NCBI GenBank assembly: GCA_050084985.1
Contig: JBITNC010000001.1
Location: 149,420,001 to 149,484,000 of the forward strand
Length of the DNA stretch: 64,000 bases
Source: Nageia nagi
Lineage: Eukaryota > Pinophyta
Direction: 5' to 3'
How positions within the stretch are numbered: the stretch's first letter is position 1; each line of letters begins with the position of its first letter. Positions 37,902 to 46,622 of the stretch are shown piece by piece. The translations under genes were made by a program, and so were the position numbers. The notes under the pieces are model-generated. The model made no database searches. It was given only the letters and a program-made list of their open reading frames with translations, and was not told where the DNA came from.

Positions 37902-38920
37902 CTTACAACATCCATGTATTCCTTTTCTTACAAACTAACATGATTACCCTACCTAAATGAGTCTCATAATTTACCATGGATAGTATTAGATTCAACATGT
38001 AAGAATCCTTTATAAAAAAATTCAAGAATAGATCATTCAAATTATTCAAGAAATAATATCTATAAGGTTTTTTACCATCCATTATTATAAAGTGATAACA
38101 ATTCAATTATCCCTTTCTTTGCTTCACATAATAGAGTACTACTCATATATTTGTACCTAAAGATTTAACATCTATCTTTATACTTTTGGCTTATTTCAAT
38201 AATAAAAAATTATAATTTTAGTAATAGGTATAGATCAATAAAATAAAAATCCCCAAAAAGGCACTTTATTCCAATTAGTTTATTAGGTTTCAATGGAATC
38301 TTAATGATTTCAAACCTATGAGTTTATAAAAAGCTTTAAGGTCTTGTTTTATCCATTTTTATACTAGAGGCATGAATATTATCCTCCTAGTGTAACAACT
38401 TTCTTTGTATATAAGATTCAATAGTTTTATATAAAAGGGAACACACTTAAGTTGATTGAATATGATTTATAGCCCTATCAAAAATCTTCTTGTTCTCATA
38501 AATTGGACTCCAAGCATACATATACCAAATCTGAAACTTGACAGATAATATTCCATAATTTAACTATTTAGTAAGATCATATGAATTTGTAATATTATTC
38601 CCTTGAATATAATCATAATATTTCATATTAAAGAACCCTATTTTTTATTTATGTAATATGATAATACCCTTCTCTATACAATGGAGGACAAGTTCATGCC
38701 ATCTCAAAACCTAAGCTTATTCTCACTACTTCTTTCATTACCCTTAATGAATTATAGGAATTTTATTCAAATTATTTGAGTATTCAATACATACTACAAA
38801 CCTAGTTTTCTTAATAGAATTTGAATTTACTTTGTAGATACCCATAACCATTTCTCACTATAGTTTTAATAGGAATTCAATTTTACACCATAGAATCATA
38901 AATTTCCAACATTAGTGTAC
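37902..38920 (-). repeat. E1 5' LTR, part 2
   Basis: Collinear with about 5780-6778 of the left LTR (landmarks: gacctacctaactgag versus taccctacctaaatgag, and tatgagtttataa followed by ggtcttgttttatcc). Ends at TGTAC, the E5 target. Confidence 0.8.
38916..38920. other. E5 target-site duplication, left
   Basis: TGTAC, matching 47501-47505. The uninterrupted E1 LTR copy at about 6773 has the single corresponding site (tatgtactac). Confidence 0.95.
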
Positions 38921-39207
38921 TGTTAACACATAAAAATGATTTTATGCTTTTAAATCAATAAATTAATGAAATATGCTTGGCTTAACTATATGTCTTGAAT
39001 GGATAAAAGTGACAATATCAATGTTTGGCTTGAATGAGAATATTGCATGGGTTATTTTGAATATTACATAAATTGTCTTGAATATTGCATGGTATATCTT
39101 GAGTATTGTGTGAATTATCTTGCTATTTGATGTATTTATCTTAAATCTTGTGAATTAACCTTATTTATGTGGATGCACGCCGACCTATGGGCGGTATTAC
39201 CTATATC

Positions 39208-39217
39208 TATATAAATA
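39208..39217 (+). promoter_or_regulatory. E5 LTR TATA box
   Basis: TATATAAATA, about 290 bases into the LTR and in a GC-richer setting. It is expected to drive the genomic RNA from about 39240-39250. The 3' LTR copy is at 46910-46919. Confidence 0.7.
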
Positions 39218-39448
39218 AGGGATCTAATAGTAAGTCCACAACAACAAGGATACACATGATCCCGCGTATGGTCTTGTAAGTGGCTACCCCCTAAGGTATC
39301 TCTTGGTACCGCCTACAAGGCTGTGGTTTGTGTGCTTCCTTGCGCGAGCTATCCTGACATCTGCGATCAATTCTGATATTATACTGCTATCTGAGATATC
39401 TATATTGAAGAACTGGACCTAACTGAGAGGTCAAAGCTATCAAGATAA

Positions 39449-39524
39449 GGCCGCCGGCGCTCCTTTGTGAACGGAAGAACACCGCCGGCGCTCTTATATT
39501 ACTGAAACGGACCGCCCGCGGTCC
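39449..39524. repeat. GC palindrome cluster 1 (5' LTR)
   Basis: Three motif copies: GGCCGCCGGCGCTCC at 39449-39463, ACCGCCGGCGCTC at 39481-39493, and GGACCGCCCGCGGTCC at 39509-39524. They lie downstream of the LTR TATA box, so in the transcribed leader. Confidence 0.9.
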
Positions 39525-39800
39525 TCTTTTAGCATCATTGCAGGTTGCGACGCTGTTGGAAAGGTAGCTTATCATCAGTACATCGCTCATATCTACATCT
39601 TCCGTTGTCAGGTACGTTCCGTGAGGTAAGTACACAAATCACGGTCTTGGTTGGTTACATTTACATTTCTGAATAGTTATATGTTGTTCATTGTGTATCT
39701 AGAATAAATTGCTATCCGTAGCTAGAATACAGATAATATTGAGTTTGTAGATAACCCCCTATTTACTTATTTGCATTCTCAATTTTTATTTGTAAACATT

Positions 39801-39818
39801 TGGTGAACCCGACGTGAA
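39801..39818 (+). other. E5 primer-binding site (tRNA-Trp type)
   Basis: TGGTGAACCCGACGTGAA, two bases after the LTR. Its reverse complement ends GGGTTCACCA and matches, as I recall it, the 3' end of plant tRNA-Trp (CCA) over all 18 bases. Confidence 0.8.
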
Positions 39819-39889
39819 CTACACATCATTACACTAAAACCCTAAAGGTTTTAGTTCAGATTAACATCTATTTTGTGAGTGTCTTAGAT

Positions 39890-41107
39890 ATGGAACAGCT
39901 CAAGTTATTCTTGCGTAGTCTTTCGAAAAGGGATTTGGATGAACTATTGGTAGAGATCAGACATGATGATCCGGAGGGATCCGGAGGAAGGCAACATAGT
40001 GCTGAGGGTGACAATAGTAATGTTCAGGCCACAATGGAAGGTATGCAGAGGCAGATAGATAGATTGACAAGGAGATCAGCTCCGCCTAGCGAGTCTTTTG
40101 AATTTGGTAGTCCTTTATGTGATGTCATTCGTAGGCATATGCCCCCAGCCGACTATATTAAGCCAAAGTTCAATAAGTTTAATGGTGGAGGAGATCCAAG
40201 GAGACATATACAAGGATTTCAGGATGAATGTGAACTCACAATTGGTACAGACCAAAGGTTGCAGGCTAAATTCTTCCCTCAGAGCTTGGAAGGCGATGCG
40301 CGAGAATGGTTCTATGGCTTACCTGAAGGGTCCATTACATCATTTGCAGAATTCAGTGACTTGTTTCTGGAGCAATATAAGCATAATATCAAGAAGGAGG
40401 TTATGCTATCAGATTTATGTGCTATTAAACAGGACAGTAATGAGCAATTGGATAAATTTGTTGTGAGGTTTAAAAAGATATGGCAGCAGATAAAGACCAA
40501 GTTAACAGAAAAGGAGGTAAATAATATTTTTAAAGAAGCTGTTATATTGCCCCTACAATCACATGTTATTGATTATACACATCTCTCATTCTCCGATATG
40601 ACATACAAGTTGTTAGAGAAAGAAAAAGTCCTTGTGAAGCTAGGGCATGTAAAGTATGGTAACAATGAGAAGACAAAAGCAAAGGATAAGAGACCACAGT
40701 CGCCAAAGAAAGAGAAAGCTGTCCATGTAGCTGAAAAGACAAGTGAAACAAAGGAAAAGAGGTATGTGAGATTCCCCATACCCCCAAGACACATCTTAAA
40801 GGACCTTGTGGAAAAAGGGTTATTACAACCTTTACCAAAGCGTGAGGAAGATCCGACGGCAGAAAAACCCCATTGGTATAAGGAAGACAGGTATTGTGAG
40901 TATCATCAGGCTAAAGGGCATGCCACCAATGGATGTGGGAACCTTAGAGATAGAATCCAGAAGCTTATAGAAGACGGATGCTATGTATGTCCAGAAAGGG
41001 TTGAAAATACAGGAGAAGAACAGCACATCAATATGATCTTTCTTGAAGATGCTTGCAAGGTTGACACCGGAGGGAGCTCTAGGCCCCCTGGAGGCATTAT
41101 TTGGTAG
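39890..41107 (+). CDS. gag: E5 Gag polyprotein
   Basis: Structural protein of the retrotransposon particle; it should assemble in the cytoplasm and package E5 RNA. 405 residues from ATG at 39890; the frame is open from 39875 but only with a GTG. A short N-terminal helix (MEQLKLFLRSLSKRDLDELL) is followed by a Retrotrans_gag domain at about residues 85-210, with KPKFNKFNGGGDPRRHI, then AKFFPQSLEGDAREWFYGLP and FAEFSDLFLEQY. Next comes a basic lysine-rich linker, and at about 330-350 a CX2HX5HX4C zinc-binding motif (CEYHQAKGHATNGC) followed by LRDRIQKLIEDG. This pattern is typical of Tat-type gag. The frame stops after PPGGIIW, just before where protease would begin, and is followed by (TA)n and A28. 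No frame damage is visible. It converges on the antisense PMD gene. Confidence 0.93.
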   Translation: MEQLKLFLRSLSKRDLDELLVEIRHDDPEGSGGRQHSAEGDNSNVQATMEGMQRQIDRLTRRSAPPSESFEFGSPLCDVIRRHMPPADYIKPKFNKFNGGGDPRRHIQGFQDECELTIGTDQRLQAKFFPQSLEGDAREWFYGLPEGSITSFAEFSDLFLEQYKHNIKKEVMLSDLCAIKQDSNEQLDKFVVRFKKIWQQIKTKLTEKEVNNIFKEAVILPLQSHVIDYTHLSFSDMTYKLLEKEKVLVKLGHVKYGNNEKTKAKDKRPQSPKKEKAVHVAEKTSETKEKRYVRFPIPPRHILKDLVEKGLLQPLPKREEDPTAEKPHWYKEDRYCEYHQAKGHATNGCGNLRDRIQKLIEDGCYVCPERVENTGEEQHINMIFLEDACKVDTGGSSRPPGGIIW

Positions 41108-41124
41108 ATCAAAATATATATATA

Positions 41125-41127
<3 letters not shown>

Positions 41128-41155
<28 letters not shown>
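41128..41155 (+). repeat. A28 homopolymer after gag
   Basis: A short TA repeat (41115-41127) followed by 28 A, starting 20 bases after the gag stop. It marks the place where pol would be expected and may be the scar of the event that replaced pol. Confidence 0.9.
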
Positions 41156-41228
41156 CAACACAGGGGGAGAAACACGCAGGGAATTAACGGACGTCATGAG
41201 ATTTGGGAAAATTTATGACGTTATAACA

Positions 41229-41274
41229 GGAGCGTCGGCGGTGTATTTTGTGATAATAGGACCGCCGGCGGTCC
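41229..41274. repeat. GC palindrome cluster 2 (between gag and PMD 3' ends)
   Basis: GGAGCGTCGGCGGTG at 41229-41243 and the perfect palindrome GGACCGCCGGCGGTCC at 41259-41274. Confidence 0.9.
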
Positions 41275-41503
41275 TCTTTTAGAGGAAAAACAGGGGAAAG
41301 CGAAAGATGCCGAATATGTTCGTAACATGAAGGATCAGAATTTCACGTCATATCGTTGGTACTCGTTCTCAAGGATCACGGGAAACCAAATTCAAACATC
41401 GCAAGTACATGCATAAAGAACAAATCAGGTACCAAAATATGTGTTTTATATATATCATGCTCAAAATGTCTTTGTTTACAATGATGAGATTACATAGAAA
41501 TGT

Positions 41504-43301
41504 TTAGAGTCTCCTGCTAGACCCCCCACCCCCTACACTAGAGCTAGTAGCCCTGCTAGAAGTACCACCCCCGCATCGTGCCTTGTATTTCTCTGCGCGG
41601 GCCTTCTCCTCGCCGATCTGTCTCTCGGCCTGGCGAAGCTGCTCGTAGAGGACCTTGATTTCTTTGTTAGCCGCCTGTAAGTCTTGATATATACCGGCAT
41701 AGTCTCCTCCTCCAAACCGTAGACGGCCCTGTAGTTCTCTGATCTCCTCATCCTTTTGATCGATTTGGCCATGCAGCCTAGCAATCTCTACCACAGTATC
41801 TGTGATGTAACATTAATATATCATGATTAGTTCCTTGTGTATTCTGAAAAACTGAAAGTCAAAGGCAAAGTAAAAGAGAAAGTAGTTTACCATCATCATC
41901 TTCATCGTAGGCTTCATCCTCCCAGTCCGATTCTGTCTTGTATTCTGGTTCATATTCGTCCTGGTCCGGATCAGACTCCTCATTGTCGTCATGTCCTGCA
42001 TCTAGAGATGTGTCACGAGCATATGTAGAGCTAACCTCTCCTCCCCATCCTCCCATGGTGAAAGGAGTGTCCCATCCGGTCCCTGTGTCTTCCGTGTCCT
42101 CGTCCTCACATGCATCGTCACCTATGTCAGTAGCATGTATGCCTATGTGGTGAGGACGGCGTGTACTCCACCAGTCTAGGTAATCCTCTGTGTGGTCAGG
42201 TCCGTCTAGGTCATCATCTACCTCATAGTCGGAGTCCTCGCTGGGGGACTCCCAACCTGAATCCCAGTCAGGTACTGGCTCATAATCCTCTGGGAGGTGC
42301 CTGCTACGGTAGTAGCGCACTACTATCCTGCAGTCATTCGGTATACCCTGCTGGAGGCCGAATTGGCGGAGTACCCGCTCTGGCCTGTATGGCTCCACTA
42401 GTGCCCTCCGTGCCTGTAGATAGGTAGGGTGTCTCACCCATGTCATCTCCTCTATGTCTTCCTCCCACTCTGGTACACCTCCCCGATAAGGACGCCAGTA
42501 GATCTGCACCTCCTGTAGTAAGTCAAGTCGCACACGCCATCCCTCTAGGTCTGTGTTAGGAAAGTCTGGTACCTCGGTCGTCGCCCACCTTTGCCAGGTG
42601 GGGGCATCATCTGGCTGGTCTAGGGGCAGTATAGTCGGTCTAGAAATAGTGATGTGCTCATAGGCCCACACCTGTAGGATCATAGAGTGAGCCACTTGTC
42701 TCCCCTTCCTCTCCACCTCTGCGAAGCCGTGGAGATCATGATAAAGTTGTGCCAGTATTGCGGGGCACCATGCATATCGTTGTCTGTGTATAACCATGTC
42801 CTGAATAATGGGAATCATACCCACTGGGAAAGTCTCACTGCTCTTGTCTGGATAGACAATAGCATCTAGAAGGCAGGCAATGAGGAGCCTCATCCGCAGG
42901 TCACCCCGTGCTGGAGGATCCTCTGGCACATGTCTCACTAGTGACACACCCCTCTTCCTGTGATTCACCTCGTCTGATCCTGTCAGCCATGTAGCCCACA
43001 CCTCTGCCTGTTCCAAGCTCGGAACAGGAATCATGTTCACTAGTTTCCCCCTGATAGGAAGCCTAGTGATCCTGTAGATATCCTCTAAGGTTACTGTAAT
43101 CTCACCAGTGGGAAGATGAAAGGTGTTGGAATTTGGATCCCACCTCTCCATCAAAGCTGTAAGCATGTTGCAGTCATGAAACACATATTCAGCAAATGCA
43201 AGGTGGCTGAATGAAATATCCTCTAGAATACTTTGGGCTGCGTCAGTTTGGGGCCACTGTTGGGCAGTGGTGAAGGCAGCACTCTTGCCGGAAGGACGCA
43301 T
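41504..43301 (-). CDS. Antisense Plant Mobile Domain protein with C-terminal coiled coil (two coding exons)
   Basis: The PMD (aminotransferase-like) domain is shared by the Arabidopsis nuclear proteins MAIN and MAIL1, needed for silencing and genome stability, and by transposon-borne genes. Exon A runs 43301 to 41891 and exon B 41799 to 41504; together they give 568 residues. Residues 21-75 carry DAAQSILEDISFSHLAFAEY, then MERWDPNSNTFHLPTGEITV and TLEDIYRITRLPIRG, the PMD signature. The domain continues to about residue 330 (WVRHPTYLQARRALVEPYRP). An acidic region rich in D and E follows to about 470, then a charged helix with heptad character (IARLHGQIDQKDEEIRELQG) and a Gly/Ser tail. The 91-base intron is phase-matched. 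Start choice: ATG at 43301 lies 15 bases after a strong splice acceptor. The frame is open further upstream to 43595, but that part looks intronic. No damage is seen. Its role in the element is unknown. Confidence 0.88.
41800..41890 (-). other. Coding intron of the PMD gene
   Basis: Minus strand GATGATG|GTAAAC donor and TTACATCACAG|ATAC acceptor, 91 bases, AT-rich. The donor leaves phase 1 (GAT GAT GAT G) and the acceptor supplies AT, restoring GAT and keeping the coiled-coil frame open. Reading through instead ends after nine residues. Confidence 0.85.
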
Positions 43302-43316
43302 AAGGTATGCACGGTT

Positions 43317-43697
43317 CTGCAAGAAAAATGAAAGACAAGTCAGTATCACGACGTGAAACACAAATAGCAAAGAAATACTACACGAAAAAGAAGATCGCCC
43401 ACGGTCTATGTCAGAGGATAAGGACCGCCCACGGTCCAAGCTAGGGCAGAAAGGACCGCCAGCGGTCCTGTTTCCGTGAAAAAGGGGAATAAAAATTCGG
43501 GGTGCAGGTTTGTACGGGGGAGCATAAGGCAGCCATGGCACCGGAAGTTCGAAAAGCAGACTAAAAAGTGAAAAACGCAGAGCTAGGGTATGCAACAGTG
43601 AAACCCTAGGGGCAAATTGGGGAAACCAGTATACAGTCAGCTAAAACTTGAAGAGAAACAAAAACATAGCATGAAAAAGGTAGAAGAGGTGGTGTAC
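43317..43697 (-). other. Probable leader intron of the PMD gene
   Basis: Donor CAG|GTACAC at 43698/43697 and acceptor with a T-rich tract ending TTCTTGCAG at 43322-43317, 381 bases. Splicing puts ATG 43301 close to the new exon start. A short upstream ORF begins at 43768 (MALPITRREG), but after splicing it is out of frame with PMD. So I take the first exon as leader, not coding. Confidence 0.6.
43392..43468. repeat. GC palindrome cluster 3 (in the PMD leader intron)
   Basis: AGATCGCCCACGGTCT at 43392-43407, GGACCGCCCACGGTCC at 43422-43437 and GGACCGCCAGCGGTCC at 43453-43468, spaced about 30 bases. Confidence 0.9.
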
Positions 43698-43914
43698 CTG
43701 ATGACCGGCAGAGAATCAGCTACCAAGGCAGCTCGGTGTCCCTCTCGGCGTGTGATCGGTAGGGCCATAGCATGCAACACAGCAATACAGGAAGAATTAT
43801 CTAGCGAGAGTGACAAAAAGCACCGGCTAAAACTCTCCGAATCAGTCTCTCAACCTCTAGAGTGCTCTCAGCTATGAAAATGACAGAGTGAACAAATGAG
43901 CAAGGGTGGGGCCC

Positions 43915-43922
43915 CTTTTATA
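43915..43922 (-). promoter_or_regulatory. Antisense TATA box of the PMD gene
   Basis: TATAAAAG on the minus strand (TATAAAAGG with the next base), the plant consensus, about 150 bases upstream of the short ORF start at 43768 and 220 upstream of the leader intron. It predicts a start site near 43885-43895. Confidence 0.65.
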
Positions 43923-44064
43923 AAAAGGTTAGGGCACACACTTCAAGGTAAATTTCGACTTGAGCGTTTGGGGCACGTAGATCAGCAATTAGACGACAAT
44001 CTGGAATCCAGGGGTGATTCGCAGGGACGTGATTTTTACGGTTCTTGAAAAATCATCAAGAAAA

Positions 44065-44133
44065 GGACCGCCCGCGGTCTTAGATGAAGACCGCCGGCGT
44101 TCCAAGTCAGTAAGAAAGGATCGCCCGCGTTCC
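44065..44133. repeat. GC palindrome cluster 4 (upstream of the PMD promoter)
   Basis: GGACCGCCCGCGGTCT at 44065-44080, GACCGCCGGCGTTCC at 44089-44103 and GGATCGCCCGCGTTCC at 44118-44133. About 145-220 bases upstream of the antisense TATA box. Confidence 0.9.
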
Positions 44134-44249
44134 TTTATCTGGAAAATCAGCTTATTGAGTATCATGAGTGCATCATAGATGTTTGACGAATGATATATCC
44201 AGGAGAATATTGCTTTGAGTTTCGTGGTTACAGACCCTAATGATTAAAT

Positions 44250-45450
44250 TATCATGCTTGTGAGAGGAGTCCAGCTCCCAAGATCAGATTATCAATGCTT
44301 GTGAGAGGAGTCCAGCTCCCATGATCAGATTATCATGCTTGTGAGAGGAGTCCAGCTCCCATGATCAGATTATCAATGCTTGTGAGAGGAGTCCAGCTCC
44401 CATGATCAGATTATCATGCTTGTGAGAGGAGTCCAGCTCCCATGATCAGATTACCATGCCTGTGAGAGGAGCCTAGCTCCCATGATCAGATTATCATGCT
44501 TATGAGAGGGGTTCAGCTCCCATGATCAGATTACCATGCTTGTGAGAGGAGTCCAGCTCCCATGATCAGATTACCATGCTTGTGAGAGGAGTCCAGCTCC
44601 CATGATCAGATTATCATGCTTGTGAGAGGAGTCCAGCTCCCATGATCAGATTACCATGCTTGTGAGAGGAGTCCAGCTCCCATGATCAGATTGTCATGCT
44701 TGTGAGAGGAGTCCAGCTCCCATGATCAGATTAACATGCTTGTGAGAGGAGTCCAGCTCCCATGATCAGATTATCATGCTTGTGAGAGGAGTCCAGCTCC
44801 CATGATCAGATTATCAATGCTTGTGAGAGGAGTCCAGCTCCCATGATCAGATTATCATGCTTGTGAGAGGAGTCCAGCTCCCATGATCAGATTATCAATG
44901 CTTGTGAGAGGAGTCCAGCTCCCATGATCAGATTATCAATGCTTGTGAGAGGAGTCCAGCTCCCATGATCAGATTATCATGCTTGTGAGAGGAGTCCAGC
45001 TCCCATGATCAGATTACCATGCCTGTGAGAGGAGCCTAGCTCCCATGATCAGATTATCATGCTTATGAGAGGGTTCAGCTCCCATGATCAGATTACATGC
45101 TTGTGAGAGGAGTCCAGCTCCCATGAATCAGATTACCATGCTTGTGAGAGGAGTCCAGCTCCCATGATCAGATTATCATGCTTGTGAGAGGAGTCCAGCT
45201 CCCATGATCAGATTACCATGCTTGTGAGAGGAGTCCAGCTCCCATGATCAGATTGTCATGCTTGTGAGAAGTAGCTCCATGTGATCGCTGTAGGAGCAGC
45301 TCCCATGATCAGATTACATGCTTGTGAGAGGAGTCCAGCTCCCATGATCAGATTATCATGCTTGTGAGAGGAGTCCAGCTCCCATGATCAGATTATCATG
45401 CTTGTGAGAGGAGTCCAGCTCCCATGATCAGATTACTGTGCTTGTGAGAT
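44250..45450. repeat. 40-bp tandem array, about 30 units
   Basis: The unit is catgcttgtgagaggagtcc followed by agctcccatgatcagattat; some units have 41 bases (tcaatgc). Units are nearly identical. A variant pair (taccatgcctgtgagag, then gcttatgagaggg) occurs at 44451 and again at 45014, showing a higher-order duplication of 563 bases. Near 45265-45300 one unit is scrambled. There are no unique spacers, so this is not a CRISPR. Confidence 0.95.
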
Positions 45451-45775
45451 GGAGTCCAGCTCCCATACAGATCATGTGCTTAGTGAGTGGAGTCCAGCTC
45501 CACAGTCAGCTTATCAGTGCTATGAGTGGAGTCAGCTCCATTAATCATGTGCTATCAGTGGCTATGAGTGGAGTCCAGCTCCCATAGTCAGCTTATCATG
45601 TGCTTATCAGGTGGCTATGAGTGGAGTCCAGCTCCCATAGTCAAGATTATCATGTGCTTATTAGGTGGCTATGAGTGGAGTCCAGCTCCCATAGTCAAGA
45701 TTATCATGTGCTTATCAGGTGGCTATGAGTGGAGTTCAACTCCCATTATCAGCTTATCATGTTTCTTAGTGGAGT
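45451..45775. repeat. 54-bp tandem array, derived from the 40-bp unit
   Basis: ggctatgagtggagtccagc recurs at about 45559, 45612, 45666 and 45720, with tcatgtgcttatcaggt between. It keeps the ggagtccagctcc core. Long frames here (45568-45942) come from the repeats. Confidence 0.85.
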
Positions 45776-46168
45776 GTCAGCTCCATCAGCTTATCATTGT
45801 TTTGCGGAGTTCGGTTCTTCGGCAACTGCAGTACACCTCTCGATGCGAGGGCTCAGTTGTGTGGAACTTAGCTCTCACATATCTGCTTATCATGTTTTGC
45901 GGAGTTCGGTTCTTCGGCAACTGGAGTACACCTCTTGTGTGAGGGCTCAGTTGTGTGGATACTTAGCTCTCCCCCTCTAGCTTATCATTGTTTTGCGGAG
46001 TTCGGTTCTTCGGCAACTGCAGTACACCTCTTGATGAGAGGGCTCAGTTGTGTGGATACTTAGCTCTCACATATCAGCTTATCATTGTTTTGCGGAGTTC
46101 GGTTCTTCGGCAGCTGGAGTACACCTCTTGATGAGAGGGCTCAGTTGTGTGGATACTTAGCTCTCACC
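45776..46168. repeat. 96-bp tandem array, four units
   Basis: gcggagttcggttcttcggc recurs at 45804, 45899, 45995 and 46092 (periods 95, 96, 97), followed by acacctct, gagggctcagttgtgtgga and cttagctct. Confidence 0.92.
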
Positions 46169-46609
46169 TGTGTTTGGTTATGGTTATCATGTTTGGTCTT
46201 GTGAGTTGGTCATGTGTGTTATCATGTCTTGGTCTTGTGAGTTGTTCATGTTTTGTCTTGTGATGTGGTCTTGTCAAGTTGTCGTCCGGCCGGCATGTGT
46301 GGTCAAGTCGTCTGTCTGGTCATTGTCATATGTGTGGTCAAGTTTGTTGCCTTGGGTCATCAACATTGCGGCAAAGATTATCAGCTTATCAGACTATCAC
46401 CTTCTACAGCAAAACGCAAGGGGCAAGCATGCCCAAGGTAATGTAAAAAGGGAGTTTTCTCAACCTATATCTAGCCTTATCATGATGTTGCTTAAGTTTG
46501 GAATGGTTAGTGTTTATCATTGCTTATCAAAATTGCTTGCTATGATGTTGTGTTTTTACTTTGAATGTAAAATCTCAAGTCATCTCATGATTTCTTCGAT
46601 TTCACATCC
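46169..46609 (+). other. E5 3' region, no gene
   Basis: Begins with degenerate ggtcttgtgagttg(g/t)tcatg repeats to about 46340, then unique sequence to the purine tract. The frame 46170-46628 has no protein-like features. Confidence 0.6.
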
Positions 46610-46620
46610 AAAGTGGGGCA
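46610..46620 (+). other. E5 polypurine tract
   Basis: AAAGTGGGG (46610-46618), then CATC, directly before the 3' LTR. Confidence 0.8.
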
Positions 46621-46622
46621 TC

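Larger units (their letters stand above)
38921..39798 (+). repeat. E5 5' LTR
   Basis: Begins tgttaacaca and ends tttgtaaaca. I compared it with 46623-47500 line by line and saw no difference. It contains a TATA box and three copies of the GC-rich palindromic motif. Confidence 0.97.

Noticed and set aside
39387-39635. 82-residue minus-strand frame present in both E5 LTRs (also 47089-47337)
   Set aside because: Identical only because the LTRs are identical; contains the palindromes and has no protein-like motif.
40098-40838. Open frames overlapping gag on both strands
   Set aside because: Shadows of the gag frame; no family resemblance and composition follows gag codons.
40832-41197. Minus-strand frame with a long phenylalanine run
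   Set aside because: The run is the A28 tract read in reverse; the rest is opposite to gag.
41837-42869. Plus-strand frames opposite the PMD gene
   Set aside because: They mirror the PMD coding sequence and show no domain.
43302-43595. N-terminal extension of the PMD frame (MHTLALRF...)
   Set aside because: It covers the leader intron with three GC palindromes and lies before a strong acceptor; it reads unlike PMD proteins. Kept as intron, though retention is possible.
43698-43768. First exon as coding start of PMD (MALPITRREG)
   Set aside because: The donor leaves phase 2 and the PMD frame after the acceptor needs phase 0, so it is out of frame.
44250-45450. Regular repeats resembling a CRISPR array
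   Set aside because: Units follow head to tail without unique spacers, in a plant retrotransposon.
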